Of a stretch of DNA of 64,000 bases, positions 43,353 through 52,663 are shown one piece after another. Location: contig LFSC01000028.1 in assembly GCA_001512505.1 (NCBI GenBank), positions 578 to 64,577 on the forward strand, read 5' to 3'. Under the pieces are notes generated by a model. That model worked only from the letters and a program-made list of their open reading frames with translations. It searched no databases and was not told the origin of the DNA. This DNA comes from Clostridiaceae bacterium DTU079 (GTDB taxonomy: Bacteria; Bacillota; Clostridia; Acetivibrionales; Acetivibrionaceae). How positions within the stretch are numbered: the stretch's first letter is position 1; every line of letters begins with the position of its first letter. Both the position numbers and the translations under genes were made by a program.

Positions 43353-44285
43353 ATGAAACGTTCAGGTAACAATAGAAAAAGAGAATATTGGTCAATTATG
43401 ATCGTTCCCCATAACACTGATGAAGTTAAAGTATTCAAAATTTCATCGTTAAAGTATAAGCTAATGACTCTAGGAACGGTTACACTTACATTTATTATTT
43501 GCTTGGGAATATTTATTACACATCTTGTAGTTACAAACCGGTCATTATACAAAGACAGGGAAAATATTCTTGCCATTAACAGGCAACAAAGAGAATTGTT
43601 AGAAGAAAAGCAGGAAACCATCGAATCCTATATTGAAAAAATAGATAAACAGGATGAATTGTTTAAGAATTTTACAACCCTTTATAAAAACATGACATCA
43701 CAGTATATCGATAATCAAATGGAAGGGCTTACTGCAACCCGATCCGGTACAATAAGAAATGACCGGGCCTTTATCAATGACATAAACAAACTTAAAAGCA
43801 TTTTAGACAGCCTTGAACAAAACAATGACGATGATCCGGAAATAGTAAATCAATTAAATGAAGCCCAGGCAAAGCTTAAACAGTACATAGATGCAATACC
43901 GACCCTATGGCCTACCGCGGGTGAAATTAGCTCCGAATTCGGCACCCGTTCCGACCCCTTTAACTACACAGAAAAACAACATAGCGGACTTGATATAGCA
44001 GCGGATTACGGAAGCAATATAAAAGCTTCAGCCAGCGGTAAAGTTATTTTTTCCGGTTACTACGGCAACTACGGAAATTGTGTAATAATAAGTCACGGTT
44101 ATGGCTTAACCACACTTTACGGTCATTGCTCTCAGCTTTCCGTCAAGGAAGGCCAATCGGTGAAAAAAGGCGATGTTATTGCAAAGGTTGGTAGCTCCGG
44201 GAGAAGTACCGGACCGCATTTACATTTTGAAGTGAGAATAAATGATGTTCCCACCAACCCCCTTGAGTATCTTGACACTAAATAG
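43353..44285 (+). CDS. Membrane-anchored M23 family metallopeptidase
   Basis: About 310 residues: a cytoplasmic start, one membrane helix (LMTLGTVTLTFIICLGIFIT), a coiled coil (about 60-170) and an M23 lysostaphin-like domain with zinc ligands in HSGLDIAADYG and HLHFEV, plus TLYGHCSQL. It cuts peptidoglycan cross-links outside the membrane, or regulates another hydrolase. Start ATG 43353 follows AAGGCGG. Just downstream lies a bactofilin gene, a pairing known from other bacteria in which bactofilins place M23 enzymes. Confidence 0.9.
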   Translation: MKRSGNNRKREYWSIMIVPHNTDEVKVFKISSLKYKLMTLGTVTLTFIICLGIFITHLVVTNRSLYKDRENILAINRQQRELLEEKQETIESYIEKIDKQDELFKNFTTLYKNMTSQYIDNQMEGLTATRSGTIRNDRAFINDINKLKSILDSLEQNNDDDPEIVNQLNEAQAKLKQYIDAIPTLWPTAGEISSEFGTRSDPFNYTEKQHSGLDIAADYGSNIKASASGKVIFSGYYGNYGNCVIISHGYGLTTLYGHCSQLSVKEGQSVKKGDVIAKVGSSGRSTGPHLHFEVRINDVPTNPLEYLDTK

Positions 44286-44422
44286 GATGCTATATTATGT
44301 AAAGAAAAATTGCGAAAGAAACCTAAGTTCAGAAAACATTTTTCTTAACATTTATTTGATGCGTCCGCTAATTTGATTTTATGAAACATTGATAAATATA
44401 ATTTTGTATTTTGGAGGTAAAA

Positions 44423-44818
44423 ATGTTCAATAAAAAAGCTTTAAACAGCCCGGATACTTTTGATACGTTAATCGGTGTAAATACTACATTGGAAGGCAAC
44501 ATTACAACCAACGGCACCATAAGAATCGACGGTAAGATTAATGGAGATGTAAAGATAAACGGAGATGTTTATATCGGAAAAGAAGCCGTTATCACCGGAA
44601 ACATATTTGCAAACAATATATCCTTATCCGGTAAAGTACAGGGAAACATTGAAGCAAAGGGAGTGCTGCAAATTTTGTCTTCGGCAAAGCTTTACGGAGA
44701 CATTTTGGTCAACAGCCTTATAACTGAGGAAGGCAGCATTTTTGAAGGAAAATGCAAGATGACGGCAGGAGCTTCCAAGGATCAAAACACTAAGAAAGGT
44801 GATGCAAAAAAGGATTAA
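44423..44818 (+). CDS. Bactofilin (polymer-forming cytoskeletal protein)
   Basis: 131 residues with the right-handed beta-helix repeats of DUF583: LIGVNTTLEGNITTNGTIRI, DGKINGDVKINGDVYIGKEA, then GKVQGNIEAKG. It polymerises into membrane-associated filaments that position cell-envelope enzymes. The start ATG 44423 follows GGAGG (an upstream TTG is less likely). It follows the M23 peptidase gene by 137 bases. Its stop codon overlaps the stop of the convergent yunB gene. Confidence 0.92.
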   Translation: MFNKKALNSPDTFDTLIGVNTTLEGNITTNGTIRIDGKINGDVKINGDVYIGKEAVITGNIFANNISLSGKVQGNIEAKGVLQILSSAKLYGDILVNSLITEEGSIFEGKCKMTAGASKDQNTKKGDAKKD

Positions 44819-45507
44819 TATCCGTATGTATCGAGATATACATCTTCACCGGAACCCCTGTAATAAATCGGAACATCGCCAATTATTACCGTCTCGGCCA
44901 CCGGTATACATGTTACTATTTCCGTATCCTTTTTGGTAAAGGGTATTACTATCCCTACTTTGGTCTTGACCTCAAGATATATTCTATGTCTTGTTTGGTT
45001 GATTCCCGCACTGGTAAACTCCGACTTGAAATCGGTCTCCACACTGCCGGAGGGTATTACTTTAACTTTGATTCGAGGTCCTTCGGCAGAAAACAGAGAA
45101 TTTCCGAATATCACACCAAGGGGTATTGATATTCTTTGATCTTTCAGTTCCGATAGGTTTTCCTGAATATCAAGAGACAAATTGGCAAATATCCTGTTCA
45201 ATCTTACTATATCGGTTTGTATCGACTTGACTCTGTTATATTCATCCCTGTTTATAATTACTATGTCTTCATAGTTTATGCTTTCAGGGAAACTTTCATT
45301 AACAGCATTACTTACCGCATTATTTATTATGGACTTCGTCTTATATTCCGAAATCTCCAGGACACTGTGCCTCAATTTGGATTCGGCCAGAAAAATAAAT
45401 GCAACAAAAACAAGAAAAGAAACCGCAAGAGTTATTTGAACACGCAGCTTCCTCCTGTTCTTTTTCCAATACCAAAAACGGCGGTAATAAACGGATCTTC
45501 TTCTCAT
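44815..45507 (-). CDS. yunB: Sporulation protein YunB
   Basis: 230 residues: a very basic N-terminus (MRRRSVYYRRFWYWKKNRRK), one membrane helix (ITLAVSFLVFVAFIFLAESK) and the YunB domain with IPLGVIFGNSLFSAEGPRIK and INQTRHRIYLEVKTKVGIVI. YunB is mother-cell expressed and needed for efficient sporulation in Bacillus. The gene is convergent with the bactofilin gene, and the two stop codons share two bases (44816-44817). Confidence 0.9.
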   Translation of the reverse strand: MRRRSVYYRRFWYWKKNRRKLRVQITLAVSFLVFVAFIFLAESKLRHSVLEISEYKTKSIINNAVSNAVNESFPESINYEDIVIINRDEYNRVKSIQTDIVRLNRIFANLSLDIQENLSELKDQRISIPLGVIFGNSLFSAEGPRIKVKVIPSGSVETDFKSEFTSAGINQTRHRIYLEVKTKVGIVIPFTKKDTEIVTCIPVAETVIIGDVPIYYRGSGEDVYLDTYGY

Positions 45508-45694
45508 AGAAAGCCCTCCTTACTTATCATATGTTTATGACATGTCCTTTGTGATACTTTTAATCCTCGATAAAATTCTTAATCATGACTATTGTTTTTG
45601 TGTTATAATGTAATATGTTTAGACTAAAATTTATATAGTACATAAAAAATTAGTAATAATTAGCTTTCTTTAATAACAAAGGAGAGGAACTTAT

Positions 45695-48142
45695 ATGGAC
45701 TCTAAGACAAGAACTGCTTCAAGGAAAGCTCAGAGAAGCAGCAATAAAAGAATAGTCCGAAACATATTTAGGGTTATTTTCAGGTTTGTCAAGCTTGTAT
45801 TTATTTTGGGGGTTTTATTATCATCCATAGCCGGTGGCATTTTATTCGGCATGACATTCGCTTATGTAAGCACTGCTGAAGAGCTGACTCAAGATCAAAT
45901 TGTGCTTTCCGGATTTACAACACGGGTATATGACTGCTACGGTAATGAGATTATGGCGCTGCACGGAGATAAGAACCGCGAAAAGGTTGAATTTAAGGAC
46001 ATACCACAGGATTTGAAGGATGCTTTTGTTGCAATAGAAGACAAACGTTTTTACACACATCCCGGTATAGACGTAAAAAGAATTGCCAGCGCCGTGAAGA
46101 GTTTCTTCATTCCGGGGTCGTCGTCTCACGGCGGAAGTACCATTACCCAGCAGGTAATAAAAAATCTTACCGGTAATGAAGACCGCTCCGTAAAAAGAAA
46201 AGTTCAGGAATGGTGGCTTGCTCTTCACTTAGAACGCAAGCTAAGTAAGGATGACATCCTTGAGCTTTATTTAAACCTAATATATATGGGGCAAAATTGC
46301 TACGGCGTACAAGCGGCAGCACAGACATACTTCGATAAAGACGTTTCGGATCTGACCCTTGCCGAGTGTGCTTCTCTTGCCGGTATTACCAACTTACCCG
46401 GAAAATATGACCCGTTTTTGAAGCAGGGTAAAGAAAACAATATCAAGCGTCAAAAAGTAATTTTAAAAGAGATGCTGGATCAGGGATATATAACCCAGGA
46501 AGAATATGATAAAGCCATCAATGAAGAACTTCATTTTGCCGAATCCAACAAACGTACTTCCGAGTTTGTCAGCAACCAGCCGTATTTTATCGATCAAGTG
46601 GTTACCGATGTAAAGAATGATCTAATCAAGCTGGGTTACTCCGAGGAACTGGCCTTAAAAACCATTTACAACAACGGACTCAAGATATACACCACCATGG
46701 ATCCGAAGATTCAGCAAGCCATGGATGAAGTCTTTCAAAATGAAGAGTATTTCACAAAAATAAACAAAAAAACCAGTCAAACTCCACAGGCAGCCATGGT
46801 TGTAATGGATGGCAACGGATATGTCCGTGCCCTCTATGGAGGTTCCGGTAAAAAGATTGGCGCGCCTTTGAACAGGGCAACCGACCCCCGGGTTAAAAGA
46901 CAGCCGGGATCTACGTTTAAACCCATAGCAGTGTACGGTCCTGCCATTAATGAAAGAAAGATAACCGCTGCCACGGTAATTGACGATATTCCTGTGTATT
47001 TTCAGGGAATCGATAAAGGTCCCTATCCATTAAACGACAACCGTGCATATGCCGGACTTACCACCATCCGGAACGCTTTAAAAAGGTCTGTGAATGTCGT
47101 GGCTGCCAGGGTATGGCAGGAAATATTGGGACCGGATTTATCCCTTAAATATTTAGATAGGGTCAATATAAACAGGGATGATGAGAGATACCTTTCTGTT
47201 GCATTGGGCGGCCCCAGAGAAGGAGTCAACCCATTGCAGATGGCGGCAGCTTATGTGCCCTTTATGAGCAAAGGAATATATCATGAGCCTATAACATACA
47301 CAAAGGTTGAAGATATGAACGGAAACGTCATTATCGAGAAGAAATCGGAAAGCCGCATTGTATATGATGAAGCTGCTGCATATATAATGGTTGAAATGAT
47401 GAAGGATGTTGTAATAAGCGGAACAGCATCAGACATTGGTCGGCTGCAGGGTGGAAAAATGCCTACCGCAGGTAAAACCGGTACCACCGGCAGCAATTTC
47501 GATAAATGGTTTGTAGGTTTTACGCCCTATTATGTTGCTGCCGCTTGGTACGGCTACGACTATAATGTCAGCATTTCCAGCGATGAGCAAAGCAGAGTTC
47601 GTAAAATTTGGCGTGCTGTCATGGAGAAAGCTCACGAAGGACTTGAACCGATAGAGTTTGCTATGCCTCAGGAAGGACTGGTCAAGCGCAAGATATGTAT
47701 TTATTCCGGAAAACTCGCAACCGACTTGTGCTCGCAGGATCCAAGGGGATCCGCTGTCAGAGAGGAATATTTCCTTACAGGAACAGCACCTACCGACGAA
47801 TGTAATGTACATGTTTCCATGCAAATTTGCAAAGATTGCACCGACGAATCCGGAAATACCAAGCTTGCCAGCCCCTACTGTCCGAAGGACTCGGTGGAAG
47901 AAAAGGTGTTTATTAAACGTCCGGTACCATATACACCAACCAAACCCGGTGAGCAGGCACCTTCCGATATTAAGTACGAGGTACCCAAGGAATCATGCAA
48001 TATACACGGGCCGTCCTTTACCACTGAGCCAAAGGATGATATACCCTATGACGAGACGTTATTACCGCCAAAACCAGAAGATAAGAAAGATGAAACATTG
48101 TTCCCGTGGTTCTTTAACAGAAACCGCGATAACGACAGATAA
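45695..48142 (+). CDS. Class A penicillin-binding protein (PBP1A family)
   Basis: 815 residues: short cytoplasmic tail, membrane helix (LVFILGVLLSSIAGGILFG), GT51 glycosyltransferase domain with the EDKRFYTHPGID motif and GGSTITQQVIKNL, then a transpeptidase domain with SxxK in QPGSTFKPIA, SxN in KRSVNVVAAR and KTG in TAGKTGTTG. A Cys-containing C-terminal extension (about 680-780) ends in a Pro/Asp/Lys tail. It polymerises and cross-links peptidoglycan. GGAGAGG precedes the ATG. Confidence 0.95.
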   Translation: MDSKTRTASRKAQRSSNKRIVRNIFRVIFRFVKLVFILGVLLSSIAGGILFGMTFAYVSTAEELTQDQIVLSGFTTRVYDCYGNEIMALHGDKNREKVEFKDIPQDLKDAFVAIEDKRFYTHPGIDVKRIASAVKSFFIPGSSSHGGSTITQQVIKNLTGNEDRSVKRKVQEWWLALHLERKLSKDDILELYLNLIYMGQNCYGVQAAAQTYFDKDVSDLTLAECASLAGITNLPGKYDPFLKQGKENNIKRQKVILKEMLDQGYITQEEYDKAINEELHFAESNKRTSEFVSNQPYFIDQVVTDVKNDLIKLGYSEELALKTIYNNGLKIYTTMDPKIQQAMDEVFQNEEYFTKINKKTSQTPQAAMVVMDGNGYVRALYGGSGKKIGAPLNRATDPRVKRQPGSTFKPIAVYGPAINERKITAATVIDDIPVYFQGIDKGPYPLNDNRAYAGLTTIRNALKRSVNVVAARVWQEILGPDLSLKYLDRVNINRDDERYLSVALGGPREGVNPLQMAAAYVPFMSKGIYHEPITYTKVEDMNGNVIIEKKSESRIVYDEAAAYIMVEMMKDVVISGTASDIGRLQGGKMPTAGKTGTTGSNFDKWFVGFTPYYVAAAWYGYDYNVSISSDEQSRVRKIWRAVMEKAHEGLEPIEFAMPQEGLVKRKICIYSGKLATDLCSQDPRGSAVREEYFLTGTAPTDECNVHVSMQICKDCTDESGNTKLASPYCPKDSVEEKVFIKRPVPYTPTKPGEQAPSDIKYEVPKESCNIHGPSFTTEPKDDIPYDETLLPPKPEDKKDETLFPWFFNRNRDNDR

Positions 48143-48171
48143 AGTTTTGATATAAAATCCGGAAAATATAA

Positions 48172-48228
48172 ATGCTCCCCTTACGGTAGACAGTGAAGCA
48201 TAAAACTGTTTACCGCAAGGAGGAGCAT
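48172..48228. terminator. Bidirectional terminator after the PBP gene
   Basis: ATGCTCC..CCTTACGGTAGACAG pairs with CTGTTTACCGCAAGG..AGGAGCAT around a 12-base loop; TATTTTATAG follows. It separates the PBP gene from the convergent macB-type permease gene (48285). Confidence 0.8.
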
Positions 48229-48284
48229 ATTTTATAGGACAAAAAGCAAATATTCATAAGTTATTGAAACATTTTTCTTAACTC

Positions 48285-49496
48285 TTACTCATACCTAAGC
48301 GACTCTATAGGATCCAAATCTGCGGCCTTCTTTGCCGGATATACACCAAATATCAGTCCCAAAAGTATTGAGCCCAAAAAGGCCATGACGATAACGGGTA
48401 CATCCACAGCCGGCGGAATATTAACCACTTGGGCAATTATGTTTCCTCCGATGACTCCTAGTATAATTCCTATAAGACCGCTTATTCCGGTCATTATGAT
48501 AGACTCTGTAATAAACTGAAGAACAATATCCTTCTTCTGGGCCCCCAAAGCCTTTCTTATACCGATTTCCCTTATTCTCTCCGTTACCGATACCAGCAAG
48601 ATATTAATAATACCTATACCCCCAACAATAAGGGTTATTACCGCTATAACAAGCAAAACTCCGGATATTACTCCAATGATACTGGAGAATATCTTTTGAG
48701 CATCCTGAGTGCTGTATGATATATAAATGTCGTCTTTTCCCTTACTGAGTTCCAAAGCTCTAACTATTCTGTTGCCAACCTCAATGTAATCCACGTCTTT
48801 ATCCAGGCTGACCATTATAGAGTCAAGCCTTTTGTTGTTATAATACATTTGCTGTACAGTAGTGATCGGCATATAGATGTATGTGGGCATGTTTTCATTG
48901 TCCAACATACCTGCCATCAAATCGTTTTCAGCCTTGGTTACACCGATAATCTTCAGGTTATAATTGGCTCCTGTGCCTGATTTAAACCTGACAACTTCAC
49001 CAACAGCATCCACCTTGTTGAAATACCTTTTGGCAAAATACTCATCAACCACTATGACTTTTGATCTTGACGAAACGTCAAAATCACTTATAAACCTGCC
49101 TGTTGCCATTTCCATGGGAGTAAAATCCTTATACTGCGCTGTTGTTCCGTAAACCAAAGCATCCCTGGTTTTTGTGTCGATTCTCAATGTACCCAATTGT
49201 TGAATATATGTTGAAATATTCTTTATTTCCGGTGCTGCCTTCTTAATTGTCTCAAAATCTTCAAGTTTAAGCCATTCTGAGCTATCGGCATTCAAACTCT
49301 TATAACCAATCTGAAGCAAATTGGCACCGATTCTTTCAAATTGGCTGTCGATATATCGCTCGGTAGCATTTCCGATTGCCATAATTGTAATAATAGAGAA
49401 TACTCCCATAATAACGCCCAGCATGGTAAGAATGGATCTCAGTTTATTTGCCTTTAGGCTTTCAAGAGCCTGCAAAAAACTCTCAAAAAAGCTCAT
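48285..49496 (-). CDS. MacB-type ABC permease
   Basis: 403 residues: N-terminal helix (LTMLGVIMGVFSIITIMAIG), a periplasmic-type MacB external domain (about 45-270) and three C-terminal helices beginning GVLLVIAVITLIVGGIGIIN with the hallmark TERIREIGIRKALGAQKKDI. It ends the operon of two TolC-like proteins, ATPase and membrane-fusion protein. MacB systems push substrates from the outer side of the membrane by mechanotransmission. A TGAGC-rich site lies upstream of the ATG. Confidence 0.92.
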   Translation of the reverse strand: MSFFESFLQALESLKANKLRSILTMLGVIMGVFSIITIMAIGNATERYIDSQFERIGANLLQIGYKSLNADSSEWLKLEDFETIKKAAPEIKNISTYIQQLGTLRIDTKTRDALVYGTTAQYKDFTPMEMATGRFISDFDVSSRSKVIVVDEYFAKRYFNKVDAVGEVVRFKSGTGANYNLKIIGVTKAENDLMAGMLDNENMPTYIYMPITTVQQMYYNNKRLDSIMVSLDKDVDYIEVGNRIVRALELSKGKDDIYISYSTQDAQKIFSSIIGVISGVLLVIAVITLIVGGIGIINILLVSVTERIREIGIRKALGAQKKDIVLQFITESIIMTGISGLIGIILGVIGGNIIAQVVNIPPAVDVPVIVMAFLGSILLGLIFGVYPAKKAADLDPIESLRYE

Positions 49497-49514
49497 ACAA
49501 AAACACCTCTCTCG

Positions 49515-50780
49515 TTATTCTAATATTCTCACCTTAGATCCATCCTTATGGAATGATTGAGGATCATCTACAACAATATCGCCTTCCTTAAGCCCTTCCA
49601 AAACCTCAGCCATCATATCCGAAATAATACCCAGCTTTACGTCCTGTCGAACCATAATGCCCTTTTCCTTGTCCACCTTCAATACATATTCTTTTTCATC
49701 CTTATCGGTTTTAAGAACACCTATGGGAACTATAACAATATCATTCTTCTCCATGGTCATTATCTGACAATCCACCGATAAACCCGGCTTTAACGCGGCA
49801 TTGGCATTGTCTATTGAAATAACAACTTCAACCACTACCTCCTCACCGCCGGCGGATATGTTTTTCTTTGCCACCGGAGATATGCTTTCAACAACCCCAA
49901 AAACCTCGGTATCTTCATCAATAGCATCACCGGTAATTACAACCTTTTGGCCTTCTTTGACATTCTTTATGTTGTACTCGTTTATTTCGGCCTTAACCTG
50001 AAGTTTATCCAGATTGACGATTCTAAATATCGGCTGAACATTGCTGGTATAAGCTCCTTCCTTAATGTTCATCTCGACTATGACTCCGTCAACAGGACAA
50101 ATCATTGATTCCTTTGCATTATTTATTCTTTTTTCCAGCTCAGCAATGCCAAGAACAGTTGCATTGAGGTTCTCATCCTTTACATTCCGGTCAACATTCC
50201 GGCTTTTTACAGCTGAATCATAAGCAACTTTTGCATTCTCCAAGGCCGTTTTTGCATCGGTTACAGCTTTTTCTGCCATATCTAGCTCATTTTTGGATAT
50301 AGCCTGCGCTTCATAGAGCTTCTTGCTCTTTTCAAAACTATCCTCAGCGTCGCTTAGTGCCTTCTCAGCACTCTTGACTGCAGATTCCGCTCTTTTTATT
50401 TCCGCATCTATAGACGGAGTATCCTTTGAAAGCTCTTGAACCTTCTTATTTATTTTCAGTTTATCCAACTCATTTTCAAGGCTTTCAATATCAAGCTCCA
50501 TTAGCTGTTGACCTTTAGATACCTTGTCGTATTGCTTTACCAGAAGCTTGTTTACCTTTGTAGGGTTGTCTACATAAATGTCAAAGGATTCAACCTCTTC
50601 CACAATTCCCGATGCAGTTATGGAAGACGAAATACTTCCTTTTTCTATTTTCACGGTTTTTACGCTGTATACAGTTCCCTGATTAAACACTTCACCCATA
50701 TTGTTACTGATTACATAACTTAAACCGATAAGCCCTCCAATTACAACCAAAATGATAATTATAGCCATTACCTTTTTCAT
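49515..50780 (-). CDS. Membrane-fusion (MacA/HlyD-type) protein
   Basis: 421 residues: N-terminal membrane helix (VMAIIIILVVIGGLIGLSYV), a split biotinyl-lipoyl domain (around 50-100 and 225-260; ASGIVEEVESFDIYVDN and CPVDGVIVEMNIKEGAY), a long coiled-coil hairpin (about 100-220, rich in Ala, Glu and Lys) and beta-barrel and membrane-proximal domains. It starts inside the ATPase gene end (ATGA overlap at 50777-50780). It bridges MacB to outer components, here perhaps the two secreted TolC-like proteins. Confidence 0.92.
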   Translation of the reverse strand: MKKVMAIIIILVVIGGLIGLSYVISNNMGEVFNQGTVYSVKTVKIEKGSISSSITASGIVEEVESFDIYVDNPTKVNKLLVKQYDKVSKGQQLMELDIESLENELDKLKINKKVQELSKDTPSIDAEIKRAESAVKSAEKALSDAEDSFEKSKKLYEAQAISKNELDMAEKAVTDAKTALENAKVAYDSAVKSRNVDRNVKDENLNATVLGIAELEKRINNAKESMICPVDGVIVEMNIKEGAYTSNVQPIFRIVNLDKLQVKAEINEYNIKNVKEGQKVVITGDAIDEDTEVFGVVESISPVAKKNISAGGEEVVVEVVISIDNANAALKPGLSVDCQIMTMEKNDIVIVPIGVLKTDKDEKEYVLKVDKEKGIMVRQDVKLGIISDMMAEVLEGLKEGDIVVDDPQSFHKDGSKVRILE

Positions 50781-51517
50781 GTTACCGCCTCCATTTCAAC
50801 CCTAAGTTTTTTCATAACCTCTCTCGCATCAAGAGGACGTTCTACTTTGACATCGGACATTAATATTCCGTCACGAAAGCTCACAATTCTATTGGTATGC
50901 TGTGCTATATCAGGCTCATGCGTAACCAGAACTATTGTTACCCCTTCCCTGTTAAGCCCCTGAAACACAGCCATGATTTCTTCTCCGGAAAAACTATCCA
51001 GGTTACCCGTCGGTTCATCTGCCAAAATAATAGCCGGATCATTTACCAGAGCCCTTGCAATAGCCACCCTCTGCTTTTGTCCGCCGGACATCTCATTGGG
51101 TTTGTGATGCATCCTGTCTTTAAGGCCCACCCTTTCCAAGGCATATTCCGCCCTTTTTCTTCTTTCCTTGGCACTTACCCTTGCATATATCATGGGAAGC
51201 TCAACATTTTTAAGTGCCGTCATTCTCGGAAGAAGGTTAAAGGATTGAAATACAAAACCGATTTTTAGGTTTCGAATCTTTGCCAGTTCCACCTCATTCA
51301 GCTTCGATATTTCCATTCCGTCTAGGATATAACTGCCTGACGTTGCTCTGTCAAGGCATCCCAATATATTCATAAGAGTTGATTTTCCCGAGCCTGAAGG
51401 CCCCATAACCGATATCAGCTCACCCTTTTCCACCGACAGGTTTACCTTTTTTAAGGCTCTAACTTCAATTTTTCCGTTCTTATAAACCTTATCCAAATTT
51501 TTGATATCTATTATCAT
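50777..51517 (-). CDS. MacB/LolD-type ABC ATPase
   Basis: 246 residues: Walker [11 protein letters not shown]-loop [10 protein letters not shown], signature MSGGQKQ, Walker [13 protein letters not shown] and H-loop LVTHE. It is separate from the permease, as in Firmicute MacB systems. The C-terminal tail after 215 ([20 protein letters not shown]) is charged. Downstream genes encode the membrane-fusion protein and permease; upstream ones the TolC-like proteins. Confidence 0.93.
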   Translation of the reverse strand: MIIDIKNLDKVYKNGKIEVRALKKVNLSVEKGELISVMGPSGSGKSTLMNILGCLDRATSGSYILDGMEISKLNEVELAKIRNLKIGFVFQSFNLLPRMTALKNVELPMIYARVSAKERRKRAEYALERVGLKDRMHHKPNEMSGGQKQRVAIARALVNDPAIILADEPTGNLDSFSGEEIMAVFQGLNREGVTIVLVTHEPDIAQHTNRIVSFRDGILMSDVKVERPLDAREVMKKLRVEMEAVT

Positions 51518-51559
51518 TCAAATCACATACCTTTTCATAATAATGACTTTTAACGGTGC

Positions 51560-52648
51560 TTATTTGTATAATGCATCGAACTCCGCTTTTATAATATTAT
51601 AATCATGTATAGAAACATACCTTTGGTATTCTGCATCAAGGCATTTCTCTTTTTGCTCCAGCAAAGCCTCTCTGCTTATCAATCCTTGATCGTATTTAGC
51701 CTGAGCTATCTCAAGCTTTTTATCCTGAATTCTTTGCCACTGAGTGGCCAATTCCAGGTTATCCTTGGCCGTAAGCAGATCATTGTATTTATTCCGCACC
51801 TCGACCTCGAGATTTATCTTTGCATCCTCCAAGTCAATTCTTGCAGTTTCAAGATTAACTTTGTTATCATCATATGAAAAGTTTCCTTCTTTATAGTACT
51901 TTTCCGTAATTTCCATGGTTTTTTCCCTGGCTTTAAGGGCTTCAGTCTTTTTATATATTTCAATATTGTTTTCAATAGCCTTCTTAACGGCTTCCTCAAT
52001 ATCTATTGGCCTCCATTCGTCCAAATCCAGCTTATCTTCCACAACAATCTCTTCTCCGTCAAGCTGAAAGCTCAGTAACCTTTTTAGCTCAAGGTTTGCA
52101 ATTTCCAAATTATTCTCTGCTTTGTTTTTGTCAATTTCCTTGGTATCCATAGCATATTTTACATCATTGAGATCATTTTCAGTAATCTTGCCTTCTTTAT
52201 AGCGGGCTTCAAATATTGAATATTTTTCCTCCAAAATTTTAAGCTTGGAAGCTTCAGTCTCCAGCTGTTTTTCCGCAAGGAGCTTCTTGAGAGCTGCTTT
52301 ATAAATATCCAGCTTTAATTTTTTAATATTTTCCTCCTTGCTCCTTTTGGCATACTCAAGATTTGCTTCTGCTTCCATAGGCGCAACTTCTTTTTTTATC
52401 CCGTTATTGAGCATGTCTATTTTTGTACCGGGAACAGGCTGGAAGTTCGCGTCATGCTTTGCGTCCTCCAAAGCACTCTCTAAAGCCTTTATTTGTAAAT
52501 CGTCAATTACAGCCTGTTTACTGTTTTCTACCGCATACTTCTGAAAACCGTTTATACTGTTTTTTAGTCCCTTTTCAACTGCCATGACCGTTGTAAGAGT
52601 AAGAACCACCGGAAGGGTCAAAAACAAGATTGACAGCTTCTTCTTCAT
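51560..52648 (-). CDS. Secreted TolC-like coiled-coil protein, second
   Basis: 362 residues: signal peptide (LSILFLTLPVVLTLTTVMAV), then long alpha-helical coiled coils rich in Lys, Glu, Ala and Leu with the two-fold repeat pattern of the outer-membrane efflux protein family (for example YSIFEARYKEGKITENDLND and AQAKYDQGLISREALLEQK). The beta-barrel insertion of true TolC is not evident and the organism is a monoderm. It may build an alpha-helical conduit through the thick wall or cap the membrane-fusion protein. It lies 42 bases upstream of the ATPase gene. Confidence 0.8.
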   Translation of the reverse strand: MKKKLSILFLTLPVVLTLTTVMAVEKGLKNSINGFQKYAVENSKQAVIDDLQIKALESALEDAKHDANFQPVPGTKIDMLNNGIKKEVAPMEAEANLEYAKRSKEENIKKLKLDIYKAALKKLLAEKQLETEASKLKILEEKYSIFEARYKEGKITENDLNDVKYAMDTKEIDKNKAENNLEIANLELKRLLSFQLDGEEIVVEDKLDLDEWRPIDIEEAVKKAIENNIEIYKKTEALKAREKTMEITEKYYKEGNFSYDDNKVNLETARIDLEDAKINLEVEVRNKYNDLLTAKDNLELATQWQRIQDKKLEIAQAKYDQGLISREALLEQKEKCLDAEYQRYVSIHDYNIIKAEFDALYK

Positions 52649-52663
52649 ATCACACCACCCTTT

